From positions 58,552,025 through 58,616,024 of the forward strand of contig CP136068.1 in assembly GCA_032622095.1 (NCBI GenBank): DNA of 64,000 nucleotides. Direction: 5' to 3'. The stretch comes from Siphonodentalium dalli. Lineage: Eukaryota; Mollusca; Scaphopoda; Gadilida; Siphonodentaliidae. Shown here in pieces: positions 1-11,878 of this stretch. The number at the start of each line of letters is the position of its first letter. The first letter of the stretch is position 1. The notes beneath the pieces were generated by a model. It had not been told where the DNA came from and ran no database searches. It was given only the letters and a program-made list of their open reading frames with translations. A program made the position numbers and the translations under genes.

Positions 1-542
1 AATGACTAGTTGATTCTTAATATTAAGTGTATTAAAAAAAATTAGCTACTCACCCATGCTGAAGCGCAAGGGCGGTCCGACCTGTATTGCATGGGAACGG
101 GACTACCCGCCCCCGAGACAACCCGCCCCCGAGACAACCCGCCCCCGAGACAACCCGCCCCTCTGCTATTTTGGGGGCGGGTTGTCCCGATAAATGAGGG
201 CGGGTTGTCCCGAAATTGTTAATAGTGATTATGTTCTTTTATGTTCTTTGATGATATATTATTAAAAATTTTGGCCAACAAAACACGCATTTATTCATTA
301 ATTATGTCAATGCGTGGACTGGAGTAAAGAATGACACGTTGTTTTGACAACTGAACGACACTTAAGGTAAGTGAAGGATAATTTAAAGGGGTGCGATTTA
401 GAGGTCCGACCAAAGCAACATGCCGTTGATTGTGATGTTAGTGGCCGCCCTTAATTTCATTTGCAAGCCTTGCAAAGACAGGTAATTGTTGTATACTTAC
501 GGTCCTGTGTTCTGTAAATCACTTTGTAATATTTTAATATAG

Positions 543-761
543 AGTTGGAGCATATATTTATATGACGTCCTCACCAACAACGACATCGAAGCATGGCAAA
601 GACGAATCAACACAATGGGGACCGGCTTAGACCATGGTCCCCCTTCTGCAGAAGGAGGCCCCGACGGTGACTACCCGAGTCTTTTATTTTTAATCTTCAT
701 ATCATTCATATTCATTCATTCATTTATTCCGTTCATTCCGTTTTTAAATTTCGTTCATTAA
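543..761 (+). pseudogene. Possible MULE transposase C-terminal remnant
   Basis: A 72-codon open stretch follows a possible splice acceptor (AG at 541-542). It contains TNNDIEAWQRRINTMG, which resembles the motif T-N-N-x-x-E-x-W near the C-terminus of Mutator-like transposases. After about 45 residues it becomes low-complexity Phe/Ile sequence, so only a tail is left. It lies inside an element with 9-bp TSDs, which agrees with the assignment. The match is short and from memory; a chance open frame is possible. Confidence 0.35.
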
Positions 762-963
762 ACTTCGTAATAAATAAACATATTATCGTTGATGCATTTT
801 TGTGTTCATAAGTTATATTATATTACATGTGTATTTATTGTTGTCCGTGTTGTTACATCAAATAAAAATCTATAAAAAACAACCCAGTTTTGTTAAACAA
901 ACATCTCATAGTCATAATCCCCTCACACCTCGGGTGACCTCCTAATTAGCCACTGATTACCGC

Positions 964-2165
964 TACTCTTGTGTGCCAAATAAAAGTACAGGGCGGAATA
1001 ATAGTACAGGGTGGAAAATTCATGAAAATTAAATAAAAGTACAGGGCGGAATAATAGTACAGGGTGGAAAATTCATGAAAATTTAATAAAAGTACAGGGC
1101 GGAAAAATAATAATACCGGTAGTACAGGGTAAAGTACACGAGTACACCAATGATAACTGATGAAATATTTCCATGATAATCAAAACAACAGTAATTTATT
1201 ATCTGTTTAGAGTATGTCCCTTTGACCATACGAGTGCCTTCAAATAGTCACATCTTGCTGCCTCTTGATGTAATTTATAACTGTAATATAGTATACTAGG
1301 TCTATGAGCAATCACCCATTCATGCTGTCATCTCATAAATTGTGTTACGCTATATAATTATGTTTGTATTGTCAAATGCGGTCATCATTGCGAGATTACA
1401 AACATTGAATGGGACTATTCCATTGTGGTGCTGGTATCAGGGGGAGAATACATTGGAAGACAGATACTATTCTCATTAATGATATAAAGTTTCCCAGGCC
1501 CGTTCAATTGTCGAAGCGCCTCTAATTATAGACCCAATCATATAATTCACCTTGAATTTACATTGTAATTGTTAATTGAACGAGAATAGGAACAATGGAT
1601 TCTGTGTGTGTTACAACCATATTTCGCCATCAAGCAATATTGAATCTTCCTGCGTCTTTCCACGTGCTCGAAACAACACATTTTTTATCTCGCTATATCG
1701 ACTGCTATATTTGTTCAACCACATCAATTCACACTGTCGGGCCATCGTTTTTAAATATACGTGCAAATTACAATTGTCATTGTTTCCCTTTCAGCATTTG
1801 CTATAAGTCCAACATCCGGGAAGTTAGGTGTGAGACACCGAATTCCATTTTCGCCGATCATTTTCAAGTTTCCTAATTTCGTGATATTGCGACTTTGACT
1901 TTGATAATTTGTAAAAGTCTTTTAAATAGTTTGAATGGGTTTTTAATCAATATAGTTGCTAATAATTGTGACTGTTGTGTAACTATTATCGACTTACACT
2001 TCCATAAATGATAAATTTTCTCAAAAATGTACAGTTATTGTTATAGTACAGGGCAGATTTTCCCCAGAATTTAATAAACGTACAAACCCGAATAACATCG
2101 TACAGGGCGGATTTTTCTATGAAATTAATAAACGTACAGGTACGTTTATTTGGCACGCGAGAGTA
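964..2165. repeat. Nested inverted-repeat unit with GTACAGGG motifs
   Basis: Inverted ends at 964-989 and 2140-2165 share ACTCT-G-GTGCCAAATAAA-GTAC in opposite orientation. Subterminal copies of GTACAGGGYGGA lie in direct order at 985-1125 and again at 2045-2140. No clear TSD is visible and the two small frames near 1576-1876 resemble nothing known. It may be an independent MITE inside the MULE-like element or that element's own subterminal region. Confidence 0.5.
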
Positions 2166-2345
2166 ATTGAGTTTAGGGGGCGGGTTGTCCGGGGGCGGGT
2201 TGTCTCGGAGTGAAAGCGGACGGGTTGTCTCGGGGGCGGGTAGTCACAGACCCGTATTGCATTAGCAATATTACCAAGTCGGAGTCTGACTAGGTGACTA
2301 CCACAGTACGTACTACTACCACTGTACCAGTACTCGGCAGTAGTA

Positions 2346-2670
2346 GGGCTGAAGGGGTCACTCTCACCAAAAAAAGTGCTGAAGGGTACACAGGATTTGA
2401 AAATGTGCTGAAGGGTATACAGGGTTTGAAATGTCGTTCTAAATGACGTTTAGTTTTCGTATCTGCCATGATTTCTGTTAGAGAACAATTGGTTACGTTC
2501 CAATGAACATTAAATTGAACTGAAAACAAACTGCTAATGTGCACCAGACTTTAAGAAACACAGTTTAAGTAACGATGTTAGTGGCGATCACAAACCCTGT
2601 GTACCCTTCAGCACATTTTCAAATTCTGTGTACCTTTTAGGACTTTTTTTGGTGAGAGTGACCCCTTCAG
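2346..2670. mobile_element. Foldback MITE with about 65-bp arms
   Basis: The left arm (2349-2420) and right arm (2600-2670) are inverted copies that start CTGAAGGGGTCACTCTCACC and both carry the internal motif GTGCTGAAGGGTACAC. Direct repeats CAGTAGTA flank the unit at 2338-2345 and 2671-2678, an 8-bp TSD as in hAT elements. The flank is itself a TAG/CTA microsatellite, so part of the TSD match could be chance. No coding capacity. Confidence 0.65.
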
Positions 2671-2678
2671 CAGTAGTA

Positions 2679-2748
2679 CTAGTAGGCCTACTAGTACTAC
2701 TACTAGTACTAGCAGTAGCACTAGCACTGCTGGTACTGCTACTACGGC
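2679..2748. repeat. (CTA/TAG)n trinucleotide tract
   Basis: Imperfect CTA, TAG, CAG and CTG trinucleotides in a row, including the palindrome AGTAGGCCTACT. A related (CTA)n tract follows the second GTGATACC element at about 7306-7345, suggesting that both elements sit in the same simple repeat. Confidence 0.7.
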
Positions 2749-2751
2749 TTA

Positions 2752-3121
2752 CAGTCAAGTGATACCCGAGTCAAGTGATACCATACAAAGTGATACCCAA
2801 ATCGGTCAACTGATACCCAAGATGGCCAAGTCATCTGATACCTTTTTGAGTCAAATGGTACCTTTTATCAAAAATTTTGATTTAGATACATTTGACGCAA
2901 AAAAAGACCTGAACCAATGACACAGCAATTTTGGGTATCACTTGACCAATTAGAGTATCACTTTGCAAACAAAAACATGTTACTCACAGTTTTCCCGGCT
3001 GTCGCAGAACACGCGATCTGCAGTTCAGGTGAAAAGAAGGTATCAGTTTACTCGAGATTAGGTATCACTTGACCTTTTTTTTTCGAGAGTATCAGTTGGT
3101 TTGGGTATCACTTGTCCTGCA
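2752..3121. mobile_element. GTGATACC-family MITE, unexpanded copy
   Basis: The left end has CAAGTGATACC direct repeats and the right end has the inverse GGTATCACTTG, so the unit is bounded by inverted repeats. Its last 120 bases (AGGTATCACTTGAC, a T run, GAGAGTATCAGTTGG, CTTG-CCTGCACCC) recur at the end of the 6.15-7.3 kb element, which defines a family. No open frame of note. Confidence 0.6.
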
Positions 3122-4210
3122 CCCAATATGGTGAACCAAATAACACTGACAATCCGTTAATTAGTTCAGTTGGTATTTTACCAGTTTCTCGAAACGTCGA
3201 CCAAATTACCAAAACTATTTATTAAGCAAAAAGCAGCAAACGGTTTTACACTTTTATTTATTATACAACTTTGACGCCCGTCATCAATTACTAACTATAA
3301 AGTATCACCGATTAGAATCTCGAACACTGCTTTCTTATAGTTATATTTAGTTATAAATAGTTCAAGTGGCTTTTAGAATTCTAACTTTTATGCCAGGCAT
3401 CAATTACTAAATTAGAGTATCACTTCGTGTGTTTGCTTCAACATCTAATTGTCATATTTACAGGAATTTTGAAGTAATGCGTTAATTTTTATAATTAAAT
3501 TATGATATATTTTTTACGATATGTACCCTATGAAAGTCGAACAAGAACTAAACGCTTGTTATCAGATAATATTTCCAGCGCGAAAAATCTATGCGACTCC
3601 GCGTCAGCGATTGGATGCTTTTGGATATGCGCAGAATGTGACAGCTACAAACCACGCCCAAATGTGTTAACGCCGCCCATCATGAAAATGTCCGGGAATG
3701 ATCTACACTTGCGTCAGTTAATTTTTCGAATGATTGTTACATGCATACAACGTCGATTAATATTAAAATTATTCTTATAGTTTGAGGACAATTTAAAATT
3801 GAAATCCATCGATCTATTTTTTTTAATTTTTGGATTGGGAACTTAAATTATTGGAATCCTTTATATAACTTAATGAAGAAACATCCTCTATCGATCATGC
3901 ACATAAAAATGATCAAGATCCTTCATATGTAATTTTAATGCGTACAAATATTCATGGTTATCACTTTGTACCGTTATATATTTATTCATTTAGAGAATTG
4001 TCCAAATGTGTTTTGGTATATGCTCAGATGATTATAGAAGGAAATATTATAGTTCAAATATAACTGTAGTCAACGATTTTTAGAATTATGCACCCGAAAA
4101 TAAAACGCATACACCGGTCTATATATTAAGTGTATTTTGGTGCGAAAACAGCCACGTGGCTTAAAAATATTTATTTTGTCATCTCATGTTCCATTTTTTT
4201 TGTCCTCTCG

Positions 4211-4212
<2 letters not shown>
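3122..4212. other. AT-rich stretch, no gene recognised
   Basis: Short frames such as 3502-3780 show no domain, signal peptide or codon pattern I recognise. The sequence around 4020-4110 recurs near 4255-4325 on the other side of the G run, as if the run lay inside a small duplication. Confidence 0.5.

Positions 4213-4247
<35 letters not shown>
4213..4247 (+). repeat. 35-nt uninterrupted G run
   Basis: Thirty-five consecutive G residues, the longest of several G or C runs in the window. It has G-quadruplex potential. Length in an assembly may be unreliable. Confidence 0.9.
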
Positions 4248-4248
<1 letters not shown>

Positions 4249-4654
4249 AGTAAATATTATCATAGAAGGAAATCTTGTAGTTCAAATATAACTAGTCAAC
4301 GATTTTAAGAAATAAAACGCATATAATAACATTATAAACGGAAAGACTTTCATTTCTCGATCTTGATCACCCATTTTGTATATGTACACTATTCTAAGGA
4401 TGTGTTATATATATTTGGGAAGAAATGAAGCATTGTGTAAACCGATCTTGTAACCTCAAAATAAACCCAATACCAACGAGCTGGTATTGGCCATATATAT
4501 AGTAATCAGCACACAAGTGATACAAAATGGTTAGCGTTTTACCAAAATATTACGGCTAATGAGAAACGCTCTTTATTACCGCCACACAGTGGGTGTACAC
4601 TGGTGTAGATTTTTTCATATTGTGTGGTCGATCGATAATCCACTGGGCGTTTGT

Positions 4655-5790
4655 ATTATTACGTGTGACCTAATATCTCAATAATCTGAGGCAAAAGTAA
4701 GCCTGCTAAAGGCGAATTATAACAGTTGGGGCTATACCGCTCAATGAATACTGGAGGCTATAACAAACTGCGCAGCAGAATATCGCTGAATGGACGAGTA
4801 TGAGATGAGCCTAACTGCAATTGTGACTTTGTTTAAAGGCCCACTTAATTTTCGAGTCATTCATTTTTTTATAGTATATACGGTTTTAATAACAATTTAT
4901 GCCATAAAATTTGAATAAAATACTATAATTCATCACCATTTCAAACGCAGAATACTTCTATCTCCTAGTTTGAAACGCCTTTAAAATACCGCGTCGTATA
5001 TCTAGCAATTGGCAACCAACATGTCCTCTTCGGCTTTCCATAGATTTCAACGTAATTTGATACTTATTGGTATTTGTGTCCGGGAAGTGTTTTGGGTGTG
5101 ACCCCGACCTGACCTTGACCTTTAAAACTGTCAACGCAAGGTAAATTTGGGTAAAACGGACAAATTTCGACGAAATTTGATACCTAGGGATACTTTTGTC
5201 CGGGGAGAGTTTGAACAGGTCAAATCGTGAACTCGGCGTGACCTTGACCTTCACTGTGGTCAATCAAAGGTCAAATCGGATAAAACGGATGGATTTCGAC
5301 GAAATTTGATACCTATGGGTACTTTTGTCGGGGGAGTGTTTTGGACGGGTCAAATCATGACTCCGACCTTACCTTGACCTTCAAAATTGTTCATTAAAGG
5401 TCAAGTGGTGTAAAACGGACGGATTTCGACGAAATTTGATACCTAGGGGTACGTTTCTCCGGATGGGGGTGTTTTGGACGGGTCAAATCATGCCCCTGAC
5501 CTGACCTTGACTTTCGAAATAGTCAATTGAAGGTCAAATCGCGTCTTTCACCAGAAATCAGATGGGAAACAGGCCGGGCGAAGTCGGGCCCATCAGCTTG
5601 TGTAATAAAGAAGACAGTTTGAAGAAAGTAATGTATGACACGAGAAACGGGAAAACTTGAAATATGGAAGTATGCAAATTTCCCACATAAAATTTGAAAG
5701 CTATTTTATAGAATAATTGCATTATAATTTATATTTATGGCTAATAATATGATATTGGTGGCGTTACCATTTCTGACTATGGTTTTCTTG
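4655..5790. repeat. 1.1-kb dispersed repeat, copy 1
   Basis: Nearly the same sequence occurs in direct orientation at 59665-60805, from ACCTAATATCTCAATAATCTG to TGACTATGGTTTTCTTG. The second half (about 5035-5545) is a tandem of roughly 115-bp units, each with TTTCGACGAAATTTGATACC, CGGGTCAAATC and TGACCTTGACC. These units also occur in the Helitrons at 53.1-54.5 kb. It ends near a GGCCGGGCGAAGTCGGGCCC hairpin followed by CAGCTTG, a degenerate relative of the Helitron 3' end. Confidence 0.75.
5035..5545. repeat. About 115-bp tandem units with AGGTCA half-sites
   Basis: Four to five units, each carrying a TGACCTTGACCTT block (two AGGTCA half-sites head to tail on the other strand) and usually a second AAGGTCAA. 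The small minus-strand frame here is only the repeat read through. Confidence 0.75.
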
Positions 5791-6144
5791 TGTGTAAGTG
5801 TTCTACTGGATCCATGTTTTCCACATCTCTTGACTTATTGAACCGGGATGCATACTACATGCATGCATATAGGGTGAATGAGAAGGTCTGTCTATCTTTA
5901 CGATCACCCTGGGAGCCCATCCTGGTCTAGTTCGTATATCTGTCGACCTGCATGTTGTCATCGACCATCCCTTGTACTAAAGCCATGCACTTGGCGGTTT
6001 GCGCTCCAAAATACACTTGTAATAATGTATTCGCCTTTGAAGTTTTCCCGGCATCGAAATTTATATATAGATGATAAATACTTAAACGATACTTTCTACT
6101 AGTACGAACATTATATGTTCCAGAAAGACGCGTTGGTGTCATAA

Positions 6145-7305
6145 AACAAGTGATGCTTAATTCCGAGTTAAATGTTATATACCGGAACAAGTGATACCCA
6201 ATTCCGAGTTCAGTGATACCTGAGACAAGTGATACCCAGTTCCGAGTTCAGTGATACCTGAGACAAGTGATACCTAATTCCGAGTTCAGTGATACCCGAG
6301 ACAAGTGATACCTAATTCCGAGTTCAGTGATACCTGAGACAAGTGATACTTAATTCCGAGTTAAATGCTACCCGGGACAAGTGATACCCAATTCCGAGTT
6401 AACTTCAGTGATACCTGAGACAAGTGATACCAAATTCCGAGTTCAGTGATACCCGAGACAAGTGATACCTAATTCCGAGTTCAGTGATACCCGAGACAAG
6501 TGATACTTAATTCCGAGTTAAATGCTATATACCGGAACAAGTGATACCCAATTCCGAGTTCAGTGATACCTGAGACAAGTGATACCTAATTCCGAGTTCA
6601 GTTATACCCGAGACAAATGATACCCAATTCCGAGTTCAGTGATACCTGAGACAAGTGATACCTAATTCCGAGTTCAGTTATACCCGAGACAAGTGATACC
6701 TAATTCCGAGAGTTCAGTGATACCCGAGACAAGTGATACTTAATTCCGAGTTAAATGCTATATACCGGAACAAGTGATACCCAATTCCGAGTTCAGTGAT
6801 ACCTGAGACAAGTGATACCTAATTCCGAGTTCAGTTATACCCGAGACAAGTGATACCCAATTCCGAGTTCAGTGATACCTGAGACAAGTGATACCTAATT
6901 CCGAGTTCAGTTATACCCGAGACAAGTGATACCTAATTCCGAGAGTTCAGTTATACCCGAGACAAGTGATACCCAATTCCGAGTTCAGTGATACCTGAGA
7001 CAAGTGATACCTAATTCCGCGAGTTCAGTGATACCCGAGACAAGAGATAGTGACACCGAGACATACCTAATTCCGAGTCCAGTTCTATAAAAATGACACC
7101 CGAGACAAGTGATACCTAATTCCGAGTCCAGTTCTATAAAAATTTGACAAGAGAAATTATAATTGCACTAAAATAATAAAAGGTATCATTTGTCTCAGAA
7201 AAGTATTAGTTGACTCGAAAAGAAGGTACCAGTTGACTCGAGATTAGGTATCACTTGACTTTTTTCCGAGAGTATCAGTTGGTTTGAGTATCACTTGACC
7301 TGCAC
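6145..7305. repeat. 38-bp minisatellite inside a GTGATACC element
   Basis: About 25 repeats of a 38-bp unit with GAGACAAGTGATACC, AATTCCGAGTTCAG and TGATACC, with point variants and a longer variant containing AAATGCTATATACCGGAAC. Variants recur every few units, which indicates higher-order duplication. The final 110 bases match the end of the 2752-3121 MITE, so this is probably the same element with an expanded interior. Confidence 0.85.
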
Positions 7306-7345
7306 CCGCTACTACTACTAGTACTACTACTACTACTAGCAGTAC

Positions 7346-8080
7346 CAGCATTTTTGCCAATCTTTGTGAAAAAGACGACGAACTTAGCGTCGTGAACTAT
7401 ACCCACCCCACCTAACAGATACTTTACTGTTGATCTCTTTGTATATACTTCGTATTTCTCAACACACCATATATATTTGGCGATATTGTGCCGATAGCAG
7501 AATGATATCTCATTCAAAACAATGTTCAAGGCCACCTGCGTTCCTTTATTGATCACGCGGAAGTTGAAAGAAATCCAACCACCGGTCTTGTACCGTGCCG
7601 TATGGCGTACCCGGCAAACAAGGTTGGTTCTTTCTGAATTTTCGTGTGGTCATTTGGGAAACAGATCCGAACCGGGAACAAAATTAATTGGTAAATTTTA
7701 GCAATTATTTTATTCAAGATGGCATCCAAGATGGTCGCTGTTCAGTGGGTAAATGCGTGTTTGTGGTATTTGTGGGTTGATCTGTCAAGTAGTAGCGTAA
7801 ATTATCTTAAAGAACGACAGAAAATGACACATGAGATTTTATCTAAATGTTTGCATAGGAAAATGATGGTCAACGTCCAAGATGGCTGCCAATCTCGCGA
7901 CCGAAAATTGTGAAATTCCAATTTCCATTCAAAATTAAACTCATGTACGGATGCACGTTGATCATAATATTAATATATTATGTGTATTAGCGACTAATGT
8001 GACAACTTTCATTAAAAGAAAGGAATTTATAATGAAATAAAAAGGCAAAGGTAAGCACCTGGCCTTTTATTCTCGATAAG
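7346..8080. other. No gene recognised
   Basis: Frames at 7275-7556 (minus) and 7719-7913 (plus) have no recognisable domain. The plus frame includes the CCAAGATGG motifs that are frequent in the repeats of this window. Confidence 0.45.
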
Positions 8081-8084
8081 CAGT

Positions 8085-8830
8085 CTACTGAACATTAGCA
8101 GTATCTGCATTCATGTCTGCATCATCCTCAAAGTGATTTCGCAACTTGTGGCCACCTTTCCCTCTGCAATCACCACAACTCGTGACACAATTCATGGCAT
8201 TTTTGCGACAACAAGAACATATATTGGTGCTACATGGTGATCTGCGTTTTAACTTACAATGAAATCGCAATAATTTGAAAAGGCAATCTGGCTGCTTCCA
8301 GGTTTGTCATAATTGAAACGAGTCCAGTTCCGTCTAATTTCCAGCCTCATTTCTTGGGATCTAGATAGCTCCTCAAGTTTCAGTGTTCTCCATATGACAA
8401 CTTGCAGATGCATCATTAAGCTGTGAAAATGAGCACCACATTCAGTTGGTGGCAATTTTTGAGGCTCAATCGATGTTTGACTAGTTGAGACCATGTCCCT
8501 GAATTTAGTGTACCGCAAGGTTGTCAATTGAGGTCTTCCTGCCATACCCGGTATATTATTTTTGAAAAGTTGTGCACCAGCAATGCCAACCTCGACCAAT
8601 ATTGCTATAGGGTTCTCAATTGTTAATGCCAATGTTTGTACCGGTACTGAACTCGCCGACCTGGTGTCGCAACCGCTCCAGGCATGTGTAAAAATAATAT
8701 GTGATTACTTCACTTTCCCAGATTGGGACACCATCTCTTTGATACTCCACGAGGGGCACTTAGCTTCTGCTTGTAAAGAAATGTCGGCCATGTCTTCTCG
8801 CCAATGATACATCAACAAAACGAAAAATCG
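8085..8830 (-). pseudogene. CXC-domain family gene, C-terminal part, broken
   Basis: Read on the minus strand from 8830, the frame gives YHWREDMADI, then HAWSGCDT, then LRYTKFRDMV, KLPPTECGAHFHSL and LQV-W, and finally a cysteine-rich end (CSTNICSCCRKN, C-TSCGDCRGKGG) and an acidic tail. This order fits a high-copy uncharacterised family of invertebrate and cnidarian genomes that ends in a CXC (tesmin/TSO1-like) domain; the recognition is from memory. Breaks: a stop between GKVK and SHIIF near 8705, and a frameshift near 8260 between the SQIAFSNY frame and the CKLKRRSPC frame. Function unknown; I read it as a dead copy. Confidence 0.75.
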
Positions 8831-8834
8831 GTAT

Positions 8835-10030
8835 CATCCGCAATTATTCTAACCCAACGTCATTGGACCTATCCGTACGTACCGCCCACCAATAGGCTAC
8901 ATGGTTACTGTTAATAAGCACCACAGGCCATCTCAATCTCGCTACATATTCATTACTAAAATGGCTTCCGATGAGAACGGACTGCGTTGACGCCATGTAA
9001 CACGATAGTATAGCTTCTTTCTGAGTGCTACGATTTTCAAGATACCTATGTGTGTATATATGCATCTTGTAAAAGTGACTGTCGTTAGATATAAACAAAA
9101 ATAGAACCAGATTTTAACAAAAAAACCAGGTGTGATTGTTAGGCCATTTCCGATAACCAACAAAGGTCGATGTTTACGTTGAATCAAACTGTGTAAATGA
9201 AGCCATTATATAACTTCAATATCAAATAGCAAATTTAATATCGAAGCTATGCTAGTATAGTTCACACCTTGATGAAATAAACACAACGTCCTCACGTACA
9301 TGTGGTAATTAATCTATAATCCCTCTGTTGTCGAAATAAATATAACGATATCAGTTTCCCAACATACATCGAGCGAGTGTCCTGCATGGGCCCCGGTGAC
9401 ATCATACCGATGCAAAGGTTTATCAAATGGTCTTTTAAAATTCCACATCCATATTTTGCCGCCACTAACGTACATTAAAGAAAACGCCAACTATTATGGA
9501 GTCAGTTACATGTTGCCATGTGGCAACACTGGCACAAAGTGAACTCGTTTGGTGAAGGTTGCGTGTATACACCGCGAAGCACGTGCAATGTGTGAAATTT
9601 CGTGTAATTCTCTTGGAAAACATCTGTTGATTCTCATTTACACGCACATTGTCGCATTAATATGGAGGAAGCTTTAGATTCTCAAATTGATTCAATAAAA
9701 CGTTCGCATGAGATCCTACAGGTTAGTGTGAATAGCAGACATGCATTTGAACTCAATATTATACCACGGTGTTATAACAGCAACACATGTATACATTTAT
9801 AACGAAATACACTTCACATAAAATAAATACTCGCGGCACAATTAATATTCATAACGCATCATCGATCGGGACTATTATTTCCACGTTTTAGTTTGAAATC
9901 TGTTATATTAATATTGGAATTTAAATAACATTAGGATCCGAGTGTGGTCGTTGGCATTGTTTAATCCAGCGTAAACAGTCAAGCACTGTTATTGGTGATT
10001 CAGAGGCTTGACGTTTTAAATGGATACACT
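8835..10030. other. Interrupting sequence inside the CXC pseudogene
   Basis: Separates the C-terminal part from the N-terminal/middle part. I see no coding match on either strand; it may be an intron remnant or an insertion. Short frames (8844-9187, 9465-9647 minus) are not recognised. Confidence 0.4.
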
Positions 10031-10035
10031 ATACC

Positions 10036-11324
10036 AAATGTGTTTTTCGCTTTCCAGACAGAACTTTGAAAAGTGATGTTGGCACTGGTGTGAGTTAAAA
10101 TTTGAAATAGCTGACCATGTCTTCCACTCGTTGTGCTATTGCTAACAGACGGGAAAATAGAATGGTTGGATCAATAATGAACTTTCTGGTAGTCAATCTT
10201 AACGGCGGGATACAAACTTTCCAAATATTTCACAATTGCACTCCTCTTATTGGAAGCGACATATACAGTCTCGCCATTCAGATATTTGTGGATCTTCGAA
10301 CCAATCATATAAGTTTCAGTCTTGTCTTATAGTTTACTTATTGCCATCGCTAGCAGTCAGCCACGACGACAGAGAACATAGCAGATCCTCGTTGGAACCA
10401 AAAGGCTCGTGTTTGTTTGTAATTCAGGCAAATCTGTATATGATCTTGTTTGCACCGAAACACTCCCGTCTCTATAATTGTGCTGTTCGATAGAACGAAG
10501 ACCGTATTTTTTGTCAAACTGGTCATGGCATCGTATGCATGTCTGATGATGTCTCTGCACATTTGTGCATGCTGTACACAAATTGAAGGTGAATGAAACC
10601 CTTTCCTCTGGTGAGATCGCCTCGATTTTTAATGGATCTCATTAGGGCCTGTTCTATTACCAAATATGTGGATAACCCTGCCCAGTATATCGGCTACTAC
10701 TTCGGACAGTGCATGTGGAATCTGTGCTCCGCGAAACAGGTGTACAGCCAGGGGTTGTCATTCGGGAACTAAATCAATATATGTTGATAGAGGCGACAGC
10801 TTTTTGTATTATTAATGTGGCCAGTGGCTGCCCAAATTAGATTCATCATCTTTCCCACAGCGACCATATGAAGATGCCAATCACAAGTTTTCTCACCCCA
10901 GATGAACATTCTCAAAGTCTCAATATAATCTGTGAAGCGAATCGTATTTTGAAAGACATCCGTTCAGTTTCACAAGTTCCTGTGATTTCATCACATCGAG
11001 AACTGGAAGAACATTGTTTCGAATTCCCTCAAGTAACATTTTGTGTGCATCTACGTCAACCCATCGAGCCGAGCAATCTCAGTCACATCGAAATTAACGT
11101 CAATTGAGCGACGAGCAACAGTCATGACATATCTATACGGTATTATCGATATCCGACATAATCATTTTCTGCATGGAAACCCATATGTTGCAGATAACAC
11201 GACTCTTCGAGAAGAATTAAAATGACAGTTTTGCCAGAAATATCATATGATTGGCAGCATTTGGTCCACATGCCATTTCAAGCGCCTCGTCTAAACCATA
11301 ACCCTTCATCGTGGAACCTATATG
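10036..11324 (-). pseudogene. CXC-domain family gene, N-terminal and central part
   Basis: On the minus strand from 11324 downwards: HIGSTMKGYGLDEALE with GPNAANHMI, then YIETLRMFIWGEKTCDWHLH, then FAEHRFHMHCPK, YWAGLSTYLVIEQALMRSIK and LTRGKG, then SIEQH--RD and finally DPTILFSRLLAIAQRVEDM and PVPTSLFK. These blocks occur in this order in the same family as the 8085-8830 fragment. Many stops and frameshifts lie between them, so it cannot be translated as one protein. The segment that should follow (FIDxLG to YHWREDM) is missing here and lies inverted at 11345-11575. Confidence 0.75.
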
Positions 11325-11344
11325 CCCCCTCCCCCGACACACGA

Positions 11345-11575
11345 TGTTCATTGATACTTTTATCGAATTGGAGAAACAAGATTGCACAGTTCATTGATGT
11401 GTTGGGTCGTGTGCGCTTGGCGCTTATGGTCACTATGGTCACACCGTTTGCAGATGAACGGACGACGCGGACACATCGGTGGTTAAATGTGAAACTGAAC
11501 ATGCGTCAAATGTGGTGATACCGATATTGTTGGTGTATCATTGGCGAGAAGACATGGCCGACATTTATCAACAAT
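11345..11575 (+). pseudogene. CXC-family middle segment, inverted relative to rest
   Basis: Plus-strand reading gives LLSNWRNKIAQFIDVLG, then GHTVCR, DDADTSVVKCETEHASN and LLVYHWREDMADIYQQ, with one internal stop and a frameshift. In the family this block comes between the central part and the C-terminal exon, but here it runs on the opposite strand from both. Its last 37 bases (about 11530-11566) are a near-identical inverted copy of 8785-8821. Confidence 0.7.
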
Positions 11576-11633
11576 CCGATTATCAGAAGCTATGAGCTTC
11601 TCATGTATGGGAGGCCATTTTCACATTTATTCC

Positions 11634-11878
11634 TGATTTGCACTTAAGCGCAAATAATTCTTGTTATTTGCGCTTAAGCGCAAATAAATCCAGATATTTG
11701 CGCTTAAGCGCAAATAATAGAAATTATTTGCGCTTAAGCGCAAATCATTTGCGCTTAAGCGCAAATAAATATCAAGAATCCTTTAGGGAAACTATTTGCG
11801 CTTAAGCGCAAATCATTTGCGATTAAGCGCAAATCATTTGCGATTAAGCGCAATTCATTTGCGCTTAAGCGCAAATAG
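11634..11878. repeat. Palindrome cluster A (9 copies)
   Basis: Nine copies of the palindrome with core TTTGCGCTTAAGCGCAAA, spaced 20-46 bp apart. Three carry single changes (GCAC, GATT). They lie upstream of the decayed integrase exon-1 copy, in the same relative position as cluster F at the intact gene. A small frame at 11796-12065 is only this repeat read through. Confidence 0.9.

Larger units (their letters stand above)
93..2253. mobile_element. MULE-like TIR DNA transposon, non-autonomous
   Basis: Seen: 25-bp perfect terminal inverted repeats at 101-125 and 2221-2245 (motif GACTACCCGCCCCCGAGACA and on), with 9-bp direct repeats GTATTGCAT outside them at 84-92 and 2254-2262. Just inside the left TIR the motif ACCCGCCCCCGAGACA is tandemly repeated and then appears inverted (160-215). 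A 9-bp TSD together with a short transposase-like tail at 543-761 fits Mutator-like elements. No full transposase is left and the interior holds a second nested inverted-repeat unit. The first 6-8 bases outside the perfect TIR match poorly, so the exact tip is uncertain. Confidence 0.7.
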
